The notes beneath the pieces are model-generated. The model was given only the letters and a program-made list of their open reading frames with translations. It was not told the DNA's origin and did not search any database. Both the position numbers and the translations under genes were made by a program. From NCBI GenBank assembly GCA_963737425.1, contig CAVTSX010000009.1:124001-188000 (forward strand): a stretch of DNA of 64,000 bases, in the 5' to 3' direction. Shown here in pieces: positions 15,927-23,962 of the stretch (positions are counted from its first letter, which is position 1; each line of letters starts with the position of its first letter). This DNA comes from DASXRA01 sp963737425. GTDB taxonomy: Bacteria > Actinomycetota > Actinomycetes > Mycobacteriales > Jatrophihabitantaceae.

Positions 15927-16976
15927 TCAACGGGCCGGCGCGATCAGCTCGGACGCGTGGATGGATGCCGCCAGCGCGTCAGGGTCCTTGGTGCGCTCGT
16001 ACACTTCCGCGGCGGTGTCGGCGAACTTGATGACGTGCTCGTCGGCATGTGCGACCGACCGTTCCAGCACGTCGTGACGAGCGTCGTCGCCCGAGGGCGC
16101 GGCGGGCAGGTCGTCGCGCGCCGCCGCCTGCGCAGGCGCGTACGTGGCGGTGATCGCTGCGCTGGCGGCCCAGGCAGCCGAGAGGCTCGGCGCCCACAGC
16201 CGCTCGGGCAGCGCGGGCAGGGTGTGCAGCACGGCGTTGGGGGCGGTGGCCGTGTGGATCAGCAGCACCGGACTGCCGTGCCCGTAGTAGAGGTAGCGCA
16301 GCGTCGCGGCGTCGACGAGTTCGGCGAGCCGGGTGCGCGCGTCTTCGGCGCTAACGGCCCGGCGTAGCGCCTGGACCGAGGCGGGCCACCCGGCGAGGTC
16401 GGCGAGCCGGCCGAGACGCCCGGCGATCGGGCCGTCCTGTTCAGGGATATGGGGAATCTCGTCCAGGGCATCGCCGGGGCCGAGGCGGCCCACGGGCGTG
16501 CCCGCCCCGGGTACGGCGCGCGAACGAGCCGCCCAGAAGGCAAATCCATGCGCCAACTCGGCGACCGCTGCGGAACTCGCATCGGCCTCGGCGAGCAGGG
16601 TGCGCACTGCGTGTCCGACCCGGATGACGCCGTGCGTGGCGCCGGCGGCGATTCCGGGCAGCAGCCGCGGCCACCAGATGCACAGGGCGTCCTGCCACGG
16701 TCGCTCGCTGATCTGCCTGGTGAGATAGGCGGTCCAGTCTCCGATGCGGCCGTTGCCAAGGGCTGCCGGCCAGGTGTCGTCGCCGATCGCTTCGGTGGCG
16801 GCTGGCAGATCGTCGAGGCGACGCATGTATGAATCGACCCATCCATCGACGCCGTCGCCGTACCCGCGCCGCACCATGACTTCAGCCGCCATTGGGCCGT
16901 GGTTCGTGAGATTGCCGCCCCATTCCGGTCCGGTGGCGTGCAGTCGGACGTATGCGTCGTCGAGAACGGAACTCAT
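15927..16976 (-). CDS. Questin-oxidase-like (DUF4243) protein
   Basis: A 349-residue protein with the questin-oxidase family layout: the N-terminal GPEWGGNLTNHGPMAAEVMVRRG block, WPAALGNGRIGDWTAYLTRQ, LLPGIAAGATHGVIRVGHAVR in the middle, and later HTATAPNAVLHTLPALP and VIKFADTAAEVY with conserved histidines. Fungal members oxidise the anthraquinone questin in a Baeyer-Villiger-type reaction without an obvious cofactor; bacterial members are uncharacterised. ATG 16976 overlaps the stop of the AhpD-like gene (ATGA), so the two are co-translated, divergent from a MocR regulator. Confidence 0.82.
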   Translation of the reverse strand: MSSVLDDAYVRLHATGPEWGGNLTNHGPMAAEVMVRRGYGDGVDGWVDSYMRRLDDLPAATEAIGDDTWPAALGNGRIGDWTAYLTRQISERPWQDALCIWWPRLLPGIAAGATHGVIRVGHAVRTLLAEADASSAAVAELAHGFAFWAARSRAVPGAGTPVGRLGPGDALDEIPHIPEQDGPIAGRLGRLADLAGWPASVQALRRAVSAEDARTRLAELVDAATLRYLYYGHGSPVLLIHTATAPNAVLHTLPALPERLWAPSLSAAWAASAAITATYAPAQAAARDDLPAAPSGDDARHDVLERSVAHADEHVIKFADTAAEVYERTKDPDALAASIHASELIAPAR

Positions 16977-17428
16977 CGCTGGTACGACTCCGGGACCAGA
17001 CGCGTGGCCACACCGAAACGGTTCCACGCGTTGATCGTCGCGATCGCGGTAACCAGGGCGGCCAATTCGGTGTCGTCGAAGTGCTTGACGGCCAGCGCCC
17101 ATACGTCGTCAGGCACCCGGTCGCCGCCTTCGGACAGCCGCGTCATGGACTCGGTGAGGGCAAGCGCAGCGCGCTCCTGCTCGGTGAAGAAGGGACCTTC
17201 GCGCCAGGCCGCAACGGCGAACAGCCGCGAGTCGGTCTCACCCGCCGCCTTCGCGTCGGTGCTGTGCATATCGACACAGTAGGCGCAGCCGTTGATCTGG
17301 CTCGCGCGCAACCGCACCAGTTCCACCAGCGGCTTGGGCAGTGAGCAGTCGCGAACGAACGCGTCGAGGCCGGCCATCGCCCGGTACGCGGCCGGTGCCA
17401 CTGCGCCGACATCCATGCGAGCGTCCAT
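16973..17428 (-). CDS. Carboxymuconolactone decarboxylase / AhpD-like protein
   Basis: A 151-residue all-helical protein of the AhpD fold. The redox-active motif is CAYCVDMH (CxxC followed by His), in the usual sequence LVRLRASQINGCAYC. The pattern places it with small alkylhydroperoxidase-like proteins that reduce peroxides or act as general thiol oxidoreductases. It is the first gene of a two-gene unit with the questin-oxidase-like gene and is divergent from the MocR-type regulator, with about 110 bp between start codons. Confidence 0.9.
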   Translation of the reverse strand: MDARMDVGAVAPAAYRAMAGLDAFVRDCSLPKPLVELVRLRASQINGCAYCVDMHSTDAKAAGETDSRLFAVAAWREGPFFTEQERAALALTESMTRLSEGGDRVPDDVWALAVKHFDDTELAALVTAIATINAWNRFGVATRLVPESYQR

Positions 17429-17478
17429 AGTGATGCCTCCGATCCGTTTTGGTCCGACACGGCAACGCTACGGAGCCG

Positions 17479-17525
17479 ATTGGCTATCCATAAGATCCAA
17501 TTTCGGCGAATTCAATTGGGCCAAT
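17479..17525. promoter_or_regulatory. Candidate MocR operator between AhpD-like and MocR genes
   Basis: ATTGG occurs at 17479-17483 and 17515-17519, and CCAAT at 17497-17501 and 17521-17525. They make two dyads, ATTGG-N13-CCAAT and ATTGG-G-CCAAT, inside a locally AT-rich stretch just upstream of the MocR start. MocR regulators commonly bind repeated boxes between themselves and a divergent target. The boxes are seen; binding is inferred. Confidence 0.45.
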
Positions 17526-17539
17526 GTAGGGTGCCTCGG

Positions 17540-18973
17540 ATGGATCTCCACGTCAGCCTGGCCGGCCGCGGAGACCTCGCCGATCGCATTTACCGGCAGT
17601 TGCTCGACGCCATCCTGGACGGGCGACTGCGCCGCGGCGAGCGCCTGCCACCCACGCGCGAACTGGCGCGCCGGTTGGCCGTCTCGCGCAATACCGTCAC
17701 CGCTGCCTACGACCGGCTCACCGCCGACGGATTCCTGACCAGCCAGGTCGGCGCCGGCACCTTCGTGTGCTCCGAGCCGGTCAGCCGGTACCGGTCGCGC
17801 ACTGCGCCGCGCGGCGGCGTACGTCCCCGTCCGCTGTGGCGCGCGATCGATCCCGCGGACGCCGAGGACTCAGCCGAATCGGAATTCGACTTCCAGGTCG
17901 GCATACCCGACAGCGGGCTGTTCCCGCTCGAGACGTGGCGCCGCCTCGTTGCCGGCGAACTGCGGTCGTCAGCAATCCGATCGACGGGCTATGACCTCGC
18001 GGCCGGTCACCCCGGCCTGCGTGCCGCCATCGCCCGCTACGTCGGGGTCTCACGCTCGGTGCGCGCATCGGCCGAGGACGTTCTGGTCACCCAGGGCGCG
18101 CAGCAGGCCCTCGACATCGTCGGCCGGGTGCTGATCGAACCGGGTGCGTGCGTGGCCGTCGAAGAGCCCGGATACCAGCACGCCCGCCTGCTGTTCCGCT
18201 CGCTCGGAGCCCGCGTCGTCGGCGTGCCGGTCGACGATGAGGGCATCGACGTGTCGGCCATTCCGAACGGAGCGCGGCTCGTGTACACGACGCCGTCGCA
18301 CCAGTTCCCGCTCGGTACGCCGATGTCGCTGGGGCGGCGCGCGGCGTTGCTCGAATGGGCCGAGCGTCATCGCGCCGCGATCATCGAAGACGATTACGAC
18401 TCCGAATTCCGATTCTCCGACCGGCCGCTCGAGCCGCTGCAAAGCCTCGACCGCAACGGCCACGTCATCTACGTCGGCTCGTTCTCCAAGACGATGCTGC
18501 CACTGCTGCGTGTCGGATTCCTGGTGGCTCCGGCCTCCTTGCAGACGGCGCTGCGCAGCGCAAAGCAGCTCACGGACCGTCATGGCGAATTCAGCACCCA
18601 GGCCGCGCTCGCGCGGTTCATCGATGACGGTCACCTGGCGCGCCACGTGCGGCTCGCAAAGCGCAAGTACGCGGCCCGGCACGGCCACATTGCATCCCGC
18701 CTCGAATCCGACTTCGCGCAATGGCTCGACGTCGTGCCGTCCTCGGCTGGACTTCATCTGTGTACGCGCGTCGCCGCAGGCGTGAGCCTCGATGTTGCCG
18801 GCGTCGTGCGACAGGCTCGTGACGCGGGCGTCCGGGTCGAGAACCTTGCACTCTTCTGCGCCAACTCGCCTGCACAGCACGGACTGGTCATCGGCTACGG
18901 CGCCATCGCGCCGGAGCGGATCGATGAGGGCCTCGGCCGGCTGGCAGCGATCATCGCAGCCGCGGCAACCTGA
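17540..18973 (+). CDS. MocR/GntR-type regulator with aminotransferase domain
   Basis: A 477-residue chimera. Residues 1-80 are a GntR winged helix (GERLPPTRELARRLAVSRNTV as recognition region, then GFLTSQVGAGTFV). From about residue 110 on it is a fold-type-I aminotransferase domain with GAQQALDIVGRVL, the substrate-loop EDDYDSEFR and the PLP lysine Lys317 (SFSKTMLP). Such proteins sense PLP or PLP-amine adducts and activate or repress neighbouring genes. ATG 17540 is chosen because the family begins just before the DLADRIYRQL helix; an upstream ATG (17480) would start inside the operator region. Likely target: the divergent AhpD-like/questin-oxidase-like pair. Confidence 0.92.
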   Translation: MDLHVSLAGRGDLADRIYRQLLDAILDGRLRRGERLPPTRELARRLAVSRNTVTAAYDRLTADGFLTSQVGAGTFVCSEPVSRYRSRTAPRGGVRPRPLWRAIDPADAEDSAESEFDFQVGIPDSGLFPLETWRRLVAGELRSSAIRSTGYDLAAGHPGLRAAIARYVGVSRSVRASAEDVLVTQGAQQALDIVGRVLIEPGACVAVEEPGYQHARLLFRSLGARVVGVPVDDEGIDVSAIPNGARLVYTTPSHQFPLGTPMSLGRRAALLEWAERHRAAIIEDDYDSEFRFSDRPLEPLQSLDRNGHVIYVGSFSKTMLPLLRVGFLVAPASLQTALRSAKQLTDRHGEFSTQAALARFIDDGHLARHVRLAKRKYAARHGHIASRLESDFAQWLDVVPSSAGLHLCTRVAAGVSLDVAGVVRQARDAGVRVENLALFCANSPAQHGLVIGYGAIAPERIDEGLGRLAAIIAAAAT

Positions 18974-19071
18974 GGCACAACTCAGCCGACCCGCCCGAGC
19001 GGACGGCGCACCATAGCAGCCGACCCGTGCCCTCTGTCCTTCTTGCCGCTGAGCGCGCGACTGGTTGCTGG

Positions 19072-20373
19072 TCACGGGACGCCCGTGAGGTGCATCGTGT
19101 TTCGCAGTGGTGTTCGGGTGGGGTCGATCCGCGGTGGGGGTGTCCACCAGGGAAGGCCGTCTTGCATAGTGATCGTCCAGCCGCGTTGTTGGAATTCGCG
19201 GTGGTGGTAACCGCAGAGCAGCGTCAGGTTGGTGAGGTCGGTCCGCCCTCCGTTGGCCCAGGGGATGACGTGGTGCGCTTCGCACCAGGATGCCGGGACG
19301 TCGCAGCACGGGAACGAGCAGCCGCGGTCGCGGGCAGTGAGGGCGAGGCGTTGGCTGGGGCTGGCCAGGCGTCGGGTGCGGCCGTAGGCGAGCACCGCGC
19401 CCGTGTTGTTCAGCACGGTGGGGATGGCGTGGGCTTGGTCGGCCAACTGCAGGGCGTCGTCGATGGTCAGCAGGCCGCCGTGGGCAGTGGCGGCGAAGCC
19501 TGCGCGGGTTTCCAGTTCGCGCAGGGTCATGGTGATGATGACGGTGGCGGGGACGCCACCGGCGGCGGGCAGGGCGCCGGAGCGTAGGAGGCGTTGGCCG
19601 GCGTCGAGCAACGCGTCGTGGCGGCGTTGGGCCGGGCTGCGCAGGTCGGACCCGTCCGCGGTGGGAGCCGGCGCGGCGAGCGGGTCGAGCACGGCCTGCC
19701 ACACCGCGAGCGCGGCCGGGCTCAGATGCGCGCAGAGTTCACCGGAGCCGTCGTGGTTGGCGTGCAGGGTGGCGCTGCGGCGGCGCTGGTGGTCGGCGTC
19801 GGCGGTCAGCACGCCGTCGGGGTCGAGGTGGGCGCTGATCCGCCGGGCCAGGGTGGCCAACTGCACCGGATCGAACCGCTGCGCCTCCACCACAAGCCGC
19901 TGCTCGACTGCTGCAGCGTGCTCGGCCTGCGCTGCGGCCGGCAACGCGTCGACTGCATCCGTAATCACCTTGGCATGCTCTATCGAGATGTCGCCGGCGG
20001 CTTGGGCGGCGGCTACGGCGGGAAACAGTGGCGGCCGGGGTTGGCCGGTGATGCTGGTGCGGGGGCCGAGATCGACTGCCTGTTTTGCGCGGGCCTTGGC
20101 CTGGTGCGGGGACAGGCGCAGGATTTCGCGTAGCAGGGTGCGGGTGTCGCGTGCGCCCATTTCGCCGGCGGTGCCACGTTGGTCGAGTTCGGTGATGAGG
20201 TGGTGATCGGCCACGGGGAGGCGGTGGCGTTGGGTTTCCAGGCCGCGGAGCAGGTCGAGCAGTTCGTCGCGGTGGAGTTGGGACAGGTCGAGCGCGATTA
20301 GTTCGTCGACGGCGTCGGTGAGCTGTGTGAGGGCGTGGCTGGCCGGCGAGACGCTGACCACGCTGTCGAACAT
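19072..20373 (-). CDS. DUF222 and HNH endonuclease domain protein
   Basis: About 433 residues. The large N-terminal part is the DUF222 helical domain (LRGLETQRHRLPVADHHLI, then ARDTRTLLREILRLSPHQAKARAKQA). The C-terminal HNH nuclease reads CSFPCCDVPASWCEAHHVI, followed by NLTLLCGYHH, with two zinc-binding CxxC-type pairs and the catalytic His. These are multicopy genes in actinobacterial genomes (13E12-like), sometimes linked to mobile elements, with unproven function. The start is uncertain (ATG 20373 or ATG 20400); the former begins where the conserved region begins. Convergent with MocR, 98 bp apart. Confidence 0.9.
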   Translation of the reverse strand: MFDSVVSVSPASHALTQLTDAVDELIALDLSQLHRDELLDLLRGLETQRHRLPVADHHLITELDQRGTAGEMGARDTRTLLREILRLSPHQAKARAKQAVDLGPRTSITGQPRPPLFPAVAAAQAAGDISIEHAKVITDAVDALPAAAQAEHAAAVEQRLVVEAQRFDPVQLATLARRISAHLDPDGVLTADADHQRRRSATLHANHDGSGELCAHLSPAALAVWQAVLDPLAAPAPTADGSDLRSPAQRRHDALLDAGQRLLRSGALPAAGGVPATVIITMTLRELETRAGFAATAHGGLLTIDDALQLADQAHAIPTVLNNTGAVLAYGRTRRLASPSQRLALTARDRGCSFPCCDVPASWCEAHHVIPWANGGRTDLTNLTLLCGYHHREFQQRGWTITMQDGLPWWTPPPRIDPTRTPLRNTMHLTGVP

Positions 20374-20449
20374 GCGTACGAGTCTATTGGTGTTGATCAT
20401 TGGTCGGCAACGCGAGTTCGCCTACAGCATAAGGCGAAACTGGCCCGAC

Positions 20450-20505
20450 GTTGATCGTCTCTGCCATGGCTGTCACGAGAGGCGGCTACACCAGAGATGA
20501 TCAAG
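20450..20505. repeat. 56-bp palindromic intergenic element, copy C
   Basis: Ends GTTGATCGTCTCTG (20450-20463) and CAGAGATGATCAAG (20492-20505), 56 bp overall like copies A and B, with two departures from perfect pairing, one of them a G:T wobble. The inner right side (GGCTACAC) matches copy D (GGTTACAC). Confidence 0.75.
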
Positions 20506-20510
20506 CTGCA

Positions 20511-20619
20511 ACGTGCGGCGGCCGGCCGGGCCGCTGAAACGTGCGGCGGCTGGCGGGCGACCGCGGAAACACCGCGGCCGCTGGCCGGCGCCGCGGAAGC
20601 AACGTGCGGCGGCTGGCGG
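20511..20619. repeat. Degenerate direct repeats of ACGTGCGGCGGCTGGCGG
   Basis: Three copies of ACGTGCGGCGGC(C/T)GGC begin at 20511, 20539 and 20602, with a related CCGCGGCCGCTGGCCGG between the second and third. They fill most of the 300-bp gap between the HNH gene and the broken oxidase. Open frames through them on the plus strand are low-complexity and not credible genes. Confidence 0.5.
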
Positions 20620-20701
20620 CGGCAATCAGCCAGCGGTGGCCACAAGTGCCTATGCAGCAAGGAAATCGTCGGCGCAACAGAAGCTACCGGCGAAACAGAA
20701 C

Positions 20702-21573
20702 CTACGGGCGCCGCGCCAGCGACTCGGGCGTCAGCTCGTCGAGGCTGCGATGGCCCGACAAGGCCATAGCCAGATCGACATCAGCAAGGACGCTTCGTAC
20801 CACGTGACGCACGCCGTCCTGCCCGCCGTGCGCGAGCCCGTAGGCGTAGGGACGACCGAGCAGCACGGCCCGCGCACCGAGCGCGATCGCCTTGAGCACA
20901 TCCGACCCGGTACGCACGCCGGAGTCGAACAGCACGGTCAGCCGATCCCCTACCGCCGCGGCGATTGCGGGCAGCGCGTCCAGTGAACCGATTGCGCCGT
21001 CGACCTGCCGACCGCCGTGGTTCGACACAATGATGCCGTCCATGCCTTCGTCCGCGGCACGGCGAGCGTCGTCGGCGTGCTGGATGCCCTTGAGCACGAT
21101 CGGACCGTTCCAGTGCTCGCGCAGGAACGCCAGATCAGTCCACGACTTATCGGTCCCGGCGAACATCGGCAACCAGCGCGCCAAGGCAGCCATCAGATCG
21201 TCTTCGGGAGCTTTCGCCAGGCCGGCGCGGAAGACGGGATCGGAGAAGTAGACGGCCAGACCGGTGCCGCGGATGAACGGCAGGTAGGACTGATCGAGGT
21301 CATGCGGACGCCAGCCGAGCAGCCAGGTGTCGAGCGTGACGACCAAGGTGCGAAAGCCCGCACGCCCGGCGCGGTCCAGGAAACTCGCACAGACGTCCGG
21401 ATCGTTCGGCCAGTAAAGCTGAAACCAGCGCGGACCGTCGCCATTGGCCGCAGCGACATCCTCGATCGCGCGGACTCCTCCAGCGCGACAACGTCTGTGG
21501 TGAACGCCGGCCGCACATCAGCGAGTCCCTGCAGGTAGATCTCGTTGGCGTAGTTCGACAGCGGCGCGCTCAT
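20702..21573 (-). pseudogene. Broken FMN-dependent lactate 2-monooxygenase-like gene (internal deletion and frameshift)
   Basis: The first 34 codons from ATG 21573 encode the family N-terminus (NYANEIYLQGLADVRPAF, then VALEESAR). A different frame then continues with IEDVAAANGDGPRWFQLYWP, then VVTLDTWLLGWRPHDLDQSY, ILKGIQHADDARRA and the active-site SNHGGRQVDG, to the proper C-terminus at 20702. Compared with lactate 2-monooxygenase, about 110-120 residues of the FMN-binding N-terminal half are missing at the junction (about 21463-21472), and the two parts are out of frame. A functional enzyme is not expected. The downstream frame has an internal GTG (21346) but would give only 214 residues, without the missing core. 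Confidence 0.8.
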
Positions 21574-21620
21574 GGCGTGCAGTCTGCCGAACCCACCACC
21601 GCAGCGCGAAACGGGCGCCG

Positions 21621-23894
21621 TCAGTCGTGCTGGAACCGCACGGCCAGGGCTTGCACCGCGTCCTGATAAGCGGGGTCGGCCCAGTAGTCGCTGTGTCCGC
21701 GCGTCGGTGGCCAGGACCCGTCACCGGGCGGACGCTCGAACGCCGGGTCGACGAGCCACCAGTCCAGGTGGTCGCTCGGCCCCTCGTGACCGAAGCGATC
21801 GATGAAGACGTAGCCGCCGATCGGGTCGCTTGAGCGGTACAGATTCAGCCAGCGCGACGAAAGCGCAGCGTCGATCCGTTGCAGTGCGGGCACGCCGAAG
21901 TATGCGGGGAAGATCCGCGCGTACAGGCGGCGCAAGGGAGAACCGTAGGTCAGCAGACCGACCGACCCGGCCTGGCCGGCATCGAGTTGCAGCACCGTCG
22001 CCGCGCCGATCACCGTTCCCTGCGAGTGGCACGAAAGGACGATCGCGCCCGGGGCACCGGCGGTGACCGCCCGGCGGTACTCGATGCGCCGCAGCAGATC
22101 GGGAAGGGTTCGCTCGCCGTAGCACGGCGGTGCCAGCGGATGCACCGCCCGCGGCCAGAATGTGCCGAGATCCCAAAGGATTCCGATGGTCCGTCGCTCG
22201 GCTTGATCAGAGTAGGCACGCCGTCCGACAACGATCAACAGGCCGGCGAGTCCGGCCATCGCGAACACCCCGAGGGTCACGGCCCAGGACAGGTGCTCGA
22301 GGATCCAGTCGTGGCTGATGATGTAGCCGATCGCCGCCGCGACAACCAGCGCGAGCGTGCCACAGAGTAGGAGCGCGACGACCGGCATCGCCCGATCAGT
22401 GAGGCGTGCCCGGCCCCATTGCCGCGCGATCACGCCGATCCGTACGCGACGATCGGTCTCGTCAGTTTCTTGCTGCACCGTCGTATAGCAGGCCGGTAGG
22501 TGCGCACGCAGTTCGGCCGCCGACTGATGCCAGCGCCACAACAGCCAACCGATCGCCGGGATCAGCAGCGCCGCTGCGCCGAGTGCGACCGCCGACGACC
22601 AGAGGTACGGAGTGGGCACGATCAGGTCGCGCGCCGAATTCACGCGGTTGAACGCGGTCGGCGACCCGAGCACGCGCGCCACGGCGAGCGTCAGCGCGGC
22701 AGAGAATCCGCCGGCGATCAGCCAGCCCGTGGCCGCGAGTACGAACGGCGCGAAGCCCGCCCACGCTGCCTGCTCGTCCTCCTTGCGCTGCAGCCAGCAC
22801 GCAACCGCCGAGGCAACGACCAGCAGCACTTGAATCGCGAACAACCACACGATGACGTCGGAATAGCCGGTGAAACCGCCCGATGTCTCGGCATCGGGCC
22901 ATGCCGTCCCGAATGCGCCGGAGAAGCAGAGAAACGCGGCGCAACCGATGGTGATGGCCAACGCGATCCACGGCAGGAACGTATAGATGTCGAACTCGGA
23001 TGTTCGAATTTCGTCCGGACGTGTGCGATCGGTCATCGACGGCAGGCAGGCCAGCACGACGACGAGTAGCAGCAGCGCGACGACGAGCACGGTGAGCAGA
23101 CCGAGCAGACCGCCTCGCCCGGCTGCCCGCCACAACGAGTCACCGTGGCGATGCCACGCGGGCATCAGCAACATCGCCGCGATCAGCGCGAAACCGCCGG
23201 CGACGTGCACCGCCCGCAGTTTGCGCACCGGTCCGCGGCCGTTGAACATCGCGCGGTCGGCGAGCGGGGTGTCGGCCGGCGTCGGCGCCTGCCCGTCCGG
23301 CACGGAGGTGCGCTCGGTGCGCGCCCAGGTCTGGCGCGCGAGCCACCACAGCAGGCCGACCGTCGCGACCGGGATCGCGCTTGCGACCACGACCTGGCGG
23401 CGCGGGAGGTTGAGCCACTCCCAGCGCAACCACTTCAGCAGCGGCTGCGTGACGTCGCGCCCGGGCCGCAGGTACTGCCAGGCGACCAGATCCATCGACA
23501 CCGAGACAATTCCGAGGACGAACGTGAACGTCATCGACAGGGCAAGCAGGCGCAGCGTCATCGCGTGGAAGCGCCTCGCGCGCCCGCGACCGGACAACGG
23601 TGCCGAGCCGGCGTAGTAGGCGACATTGACCAGCATGAACGGCACCAGCAGCAGCCACAGCGCGCGCCACTTGCCGCCCGAGGTGAGACCGCTCCACGAG
23701 TACGCCTCGACCGGATCTGCCTGCGCCAGATCGGGATGCGCGGTGCTGGCCGTCGCCGCCTGGTAGAAGCCTGCGGCAGAATCACCGGCCACCCGCACCA
23801 CATTCGGCACCTGGAGCATGTCCTCCGGCGGCGTGCCGGACACCCCATGCACACGGATCTCGAACAGTGGGCTCGCCCCCGGCTCAGCGCTCAC
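21621..23894 (-). CDS. Large multispanning membrane protein with C-terminal alpha/beta-hydrolase domain
   Basis: A 757-residue protein. It opens with a cytosolic FEIRVHGVSGTPPEDML segment, which itself resembles a hydrolase first strand (VHGVSG). About ten hydrophobic helices follow (for example around residues 80-95, 120-145, 190-205, 240-260, 285-310, 325-350, 370-395, 410-435, 460-480, 535-560 and 570-595). The C-terminal 160 residues are soluble: GAPGAIVLSCHSQGTVIGAA contains a serine elbow (CHSQG), then LLTYGSPLRRLYARIFP and a possible His in RFGHEGPSDHLDWW. The GTG at 23894 has GGGAGAA eight bases upstream. The split hydrolase with a membrane insert recalls an uncharacterised actinobacterial family. 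Function unknown; lipid or ester hydrolysis is the best guess. Confidence 0.75.
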   Translation of the reverse strand: MSAEPGASPLFEIRVHGVSGTPPEDMLQVPNVVRVAGDSAAGFYQAATASTAHPDLAQADPVEAYSWSGLTSGGKWRALWLLLVPFMLVNVAYYAGSAPLSGRGRARRFHAMTLRLLALSMTFTFVLGIVSVSMDLVAWQYLRPGRDVTQPLLKWLRWEWLNLPRRQVVVASAIPVATVGLLWWLARQTWARTERTSVPDGQAPTPADTPLADRAMFNGRGPVRKLRAVHVAGGFALIAAMLLMPAWHRHGDSLWRAAGRGGLLGLLTVLVVALLLLVVVLACLPSMTDRTRPDEIRTSEFDIYTFLPWIALAITIGCAAFLCFSGAFGTAWPDAETSGGFTGYSDVIVWLFAIQVLLVVASAVACWLQRKEDEQAAWAGFAPFVLAATGWLIAGGFSAALTLAVARVLGSPTAFNRVNSARDLIVPTPYLWSSAVALGAAALLIPAIGWLLWRWHQSAAELRAHLPACYTTVQQETDETDRRVRIGVIARQWGRARLTDRAMPVVALLLCGTLALVVAAAIGYIISHDWILEHLSWAVTLGVFAMAGLAGLLIVVGRRAYSDQAERRTIGILWDLGTFWPRAVHPLAPPCYGERTLPDLLRRIEYRRAVTAGAPGAIVLSCHSQGTVIGAATVLQLDAGQAGSVGLLTYGSPLRRLYARIFPAYFGVPALQRIDAALSSRWLNLYRSSDPIGGYVFIDRFGHEGPSDHLDWWLVDPAFERPPGDGSWPPTRGHSDYWADPAYQDAVQALAVRFQHD

Positions 23895-23962
23895 GTCGCG
23901 AATTCTCCCGCCGATGCGGGCTGATCTGGCCCAACACCACGCCGGTGTTCCGACCTGCCGGG

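Noticed and set aside
20497..20769. 90-codon open frame through the GC-rich repeats
   Set aside because: Low-complexity translation of the repeat itself, running into the antisense of the broken oxidase.
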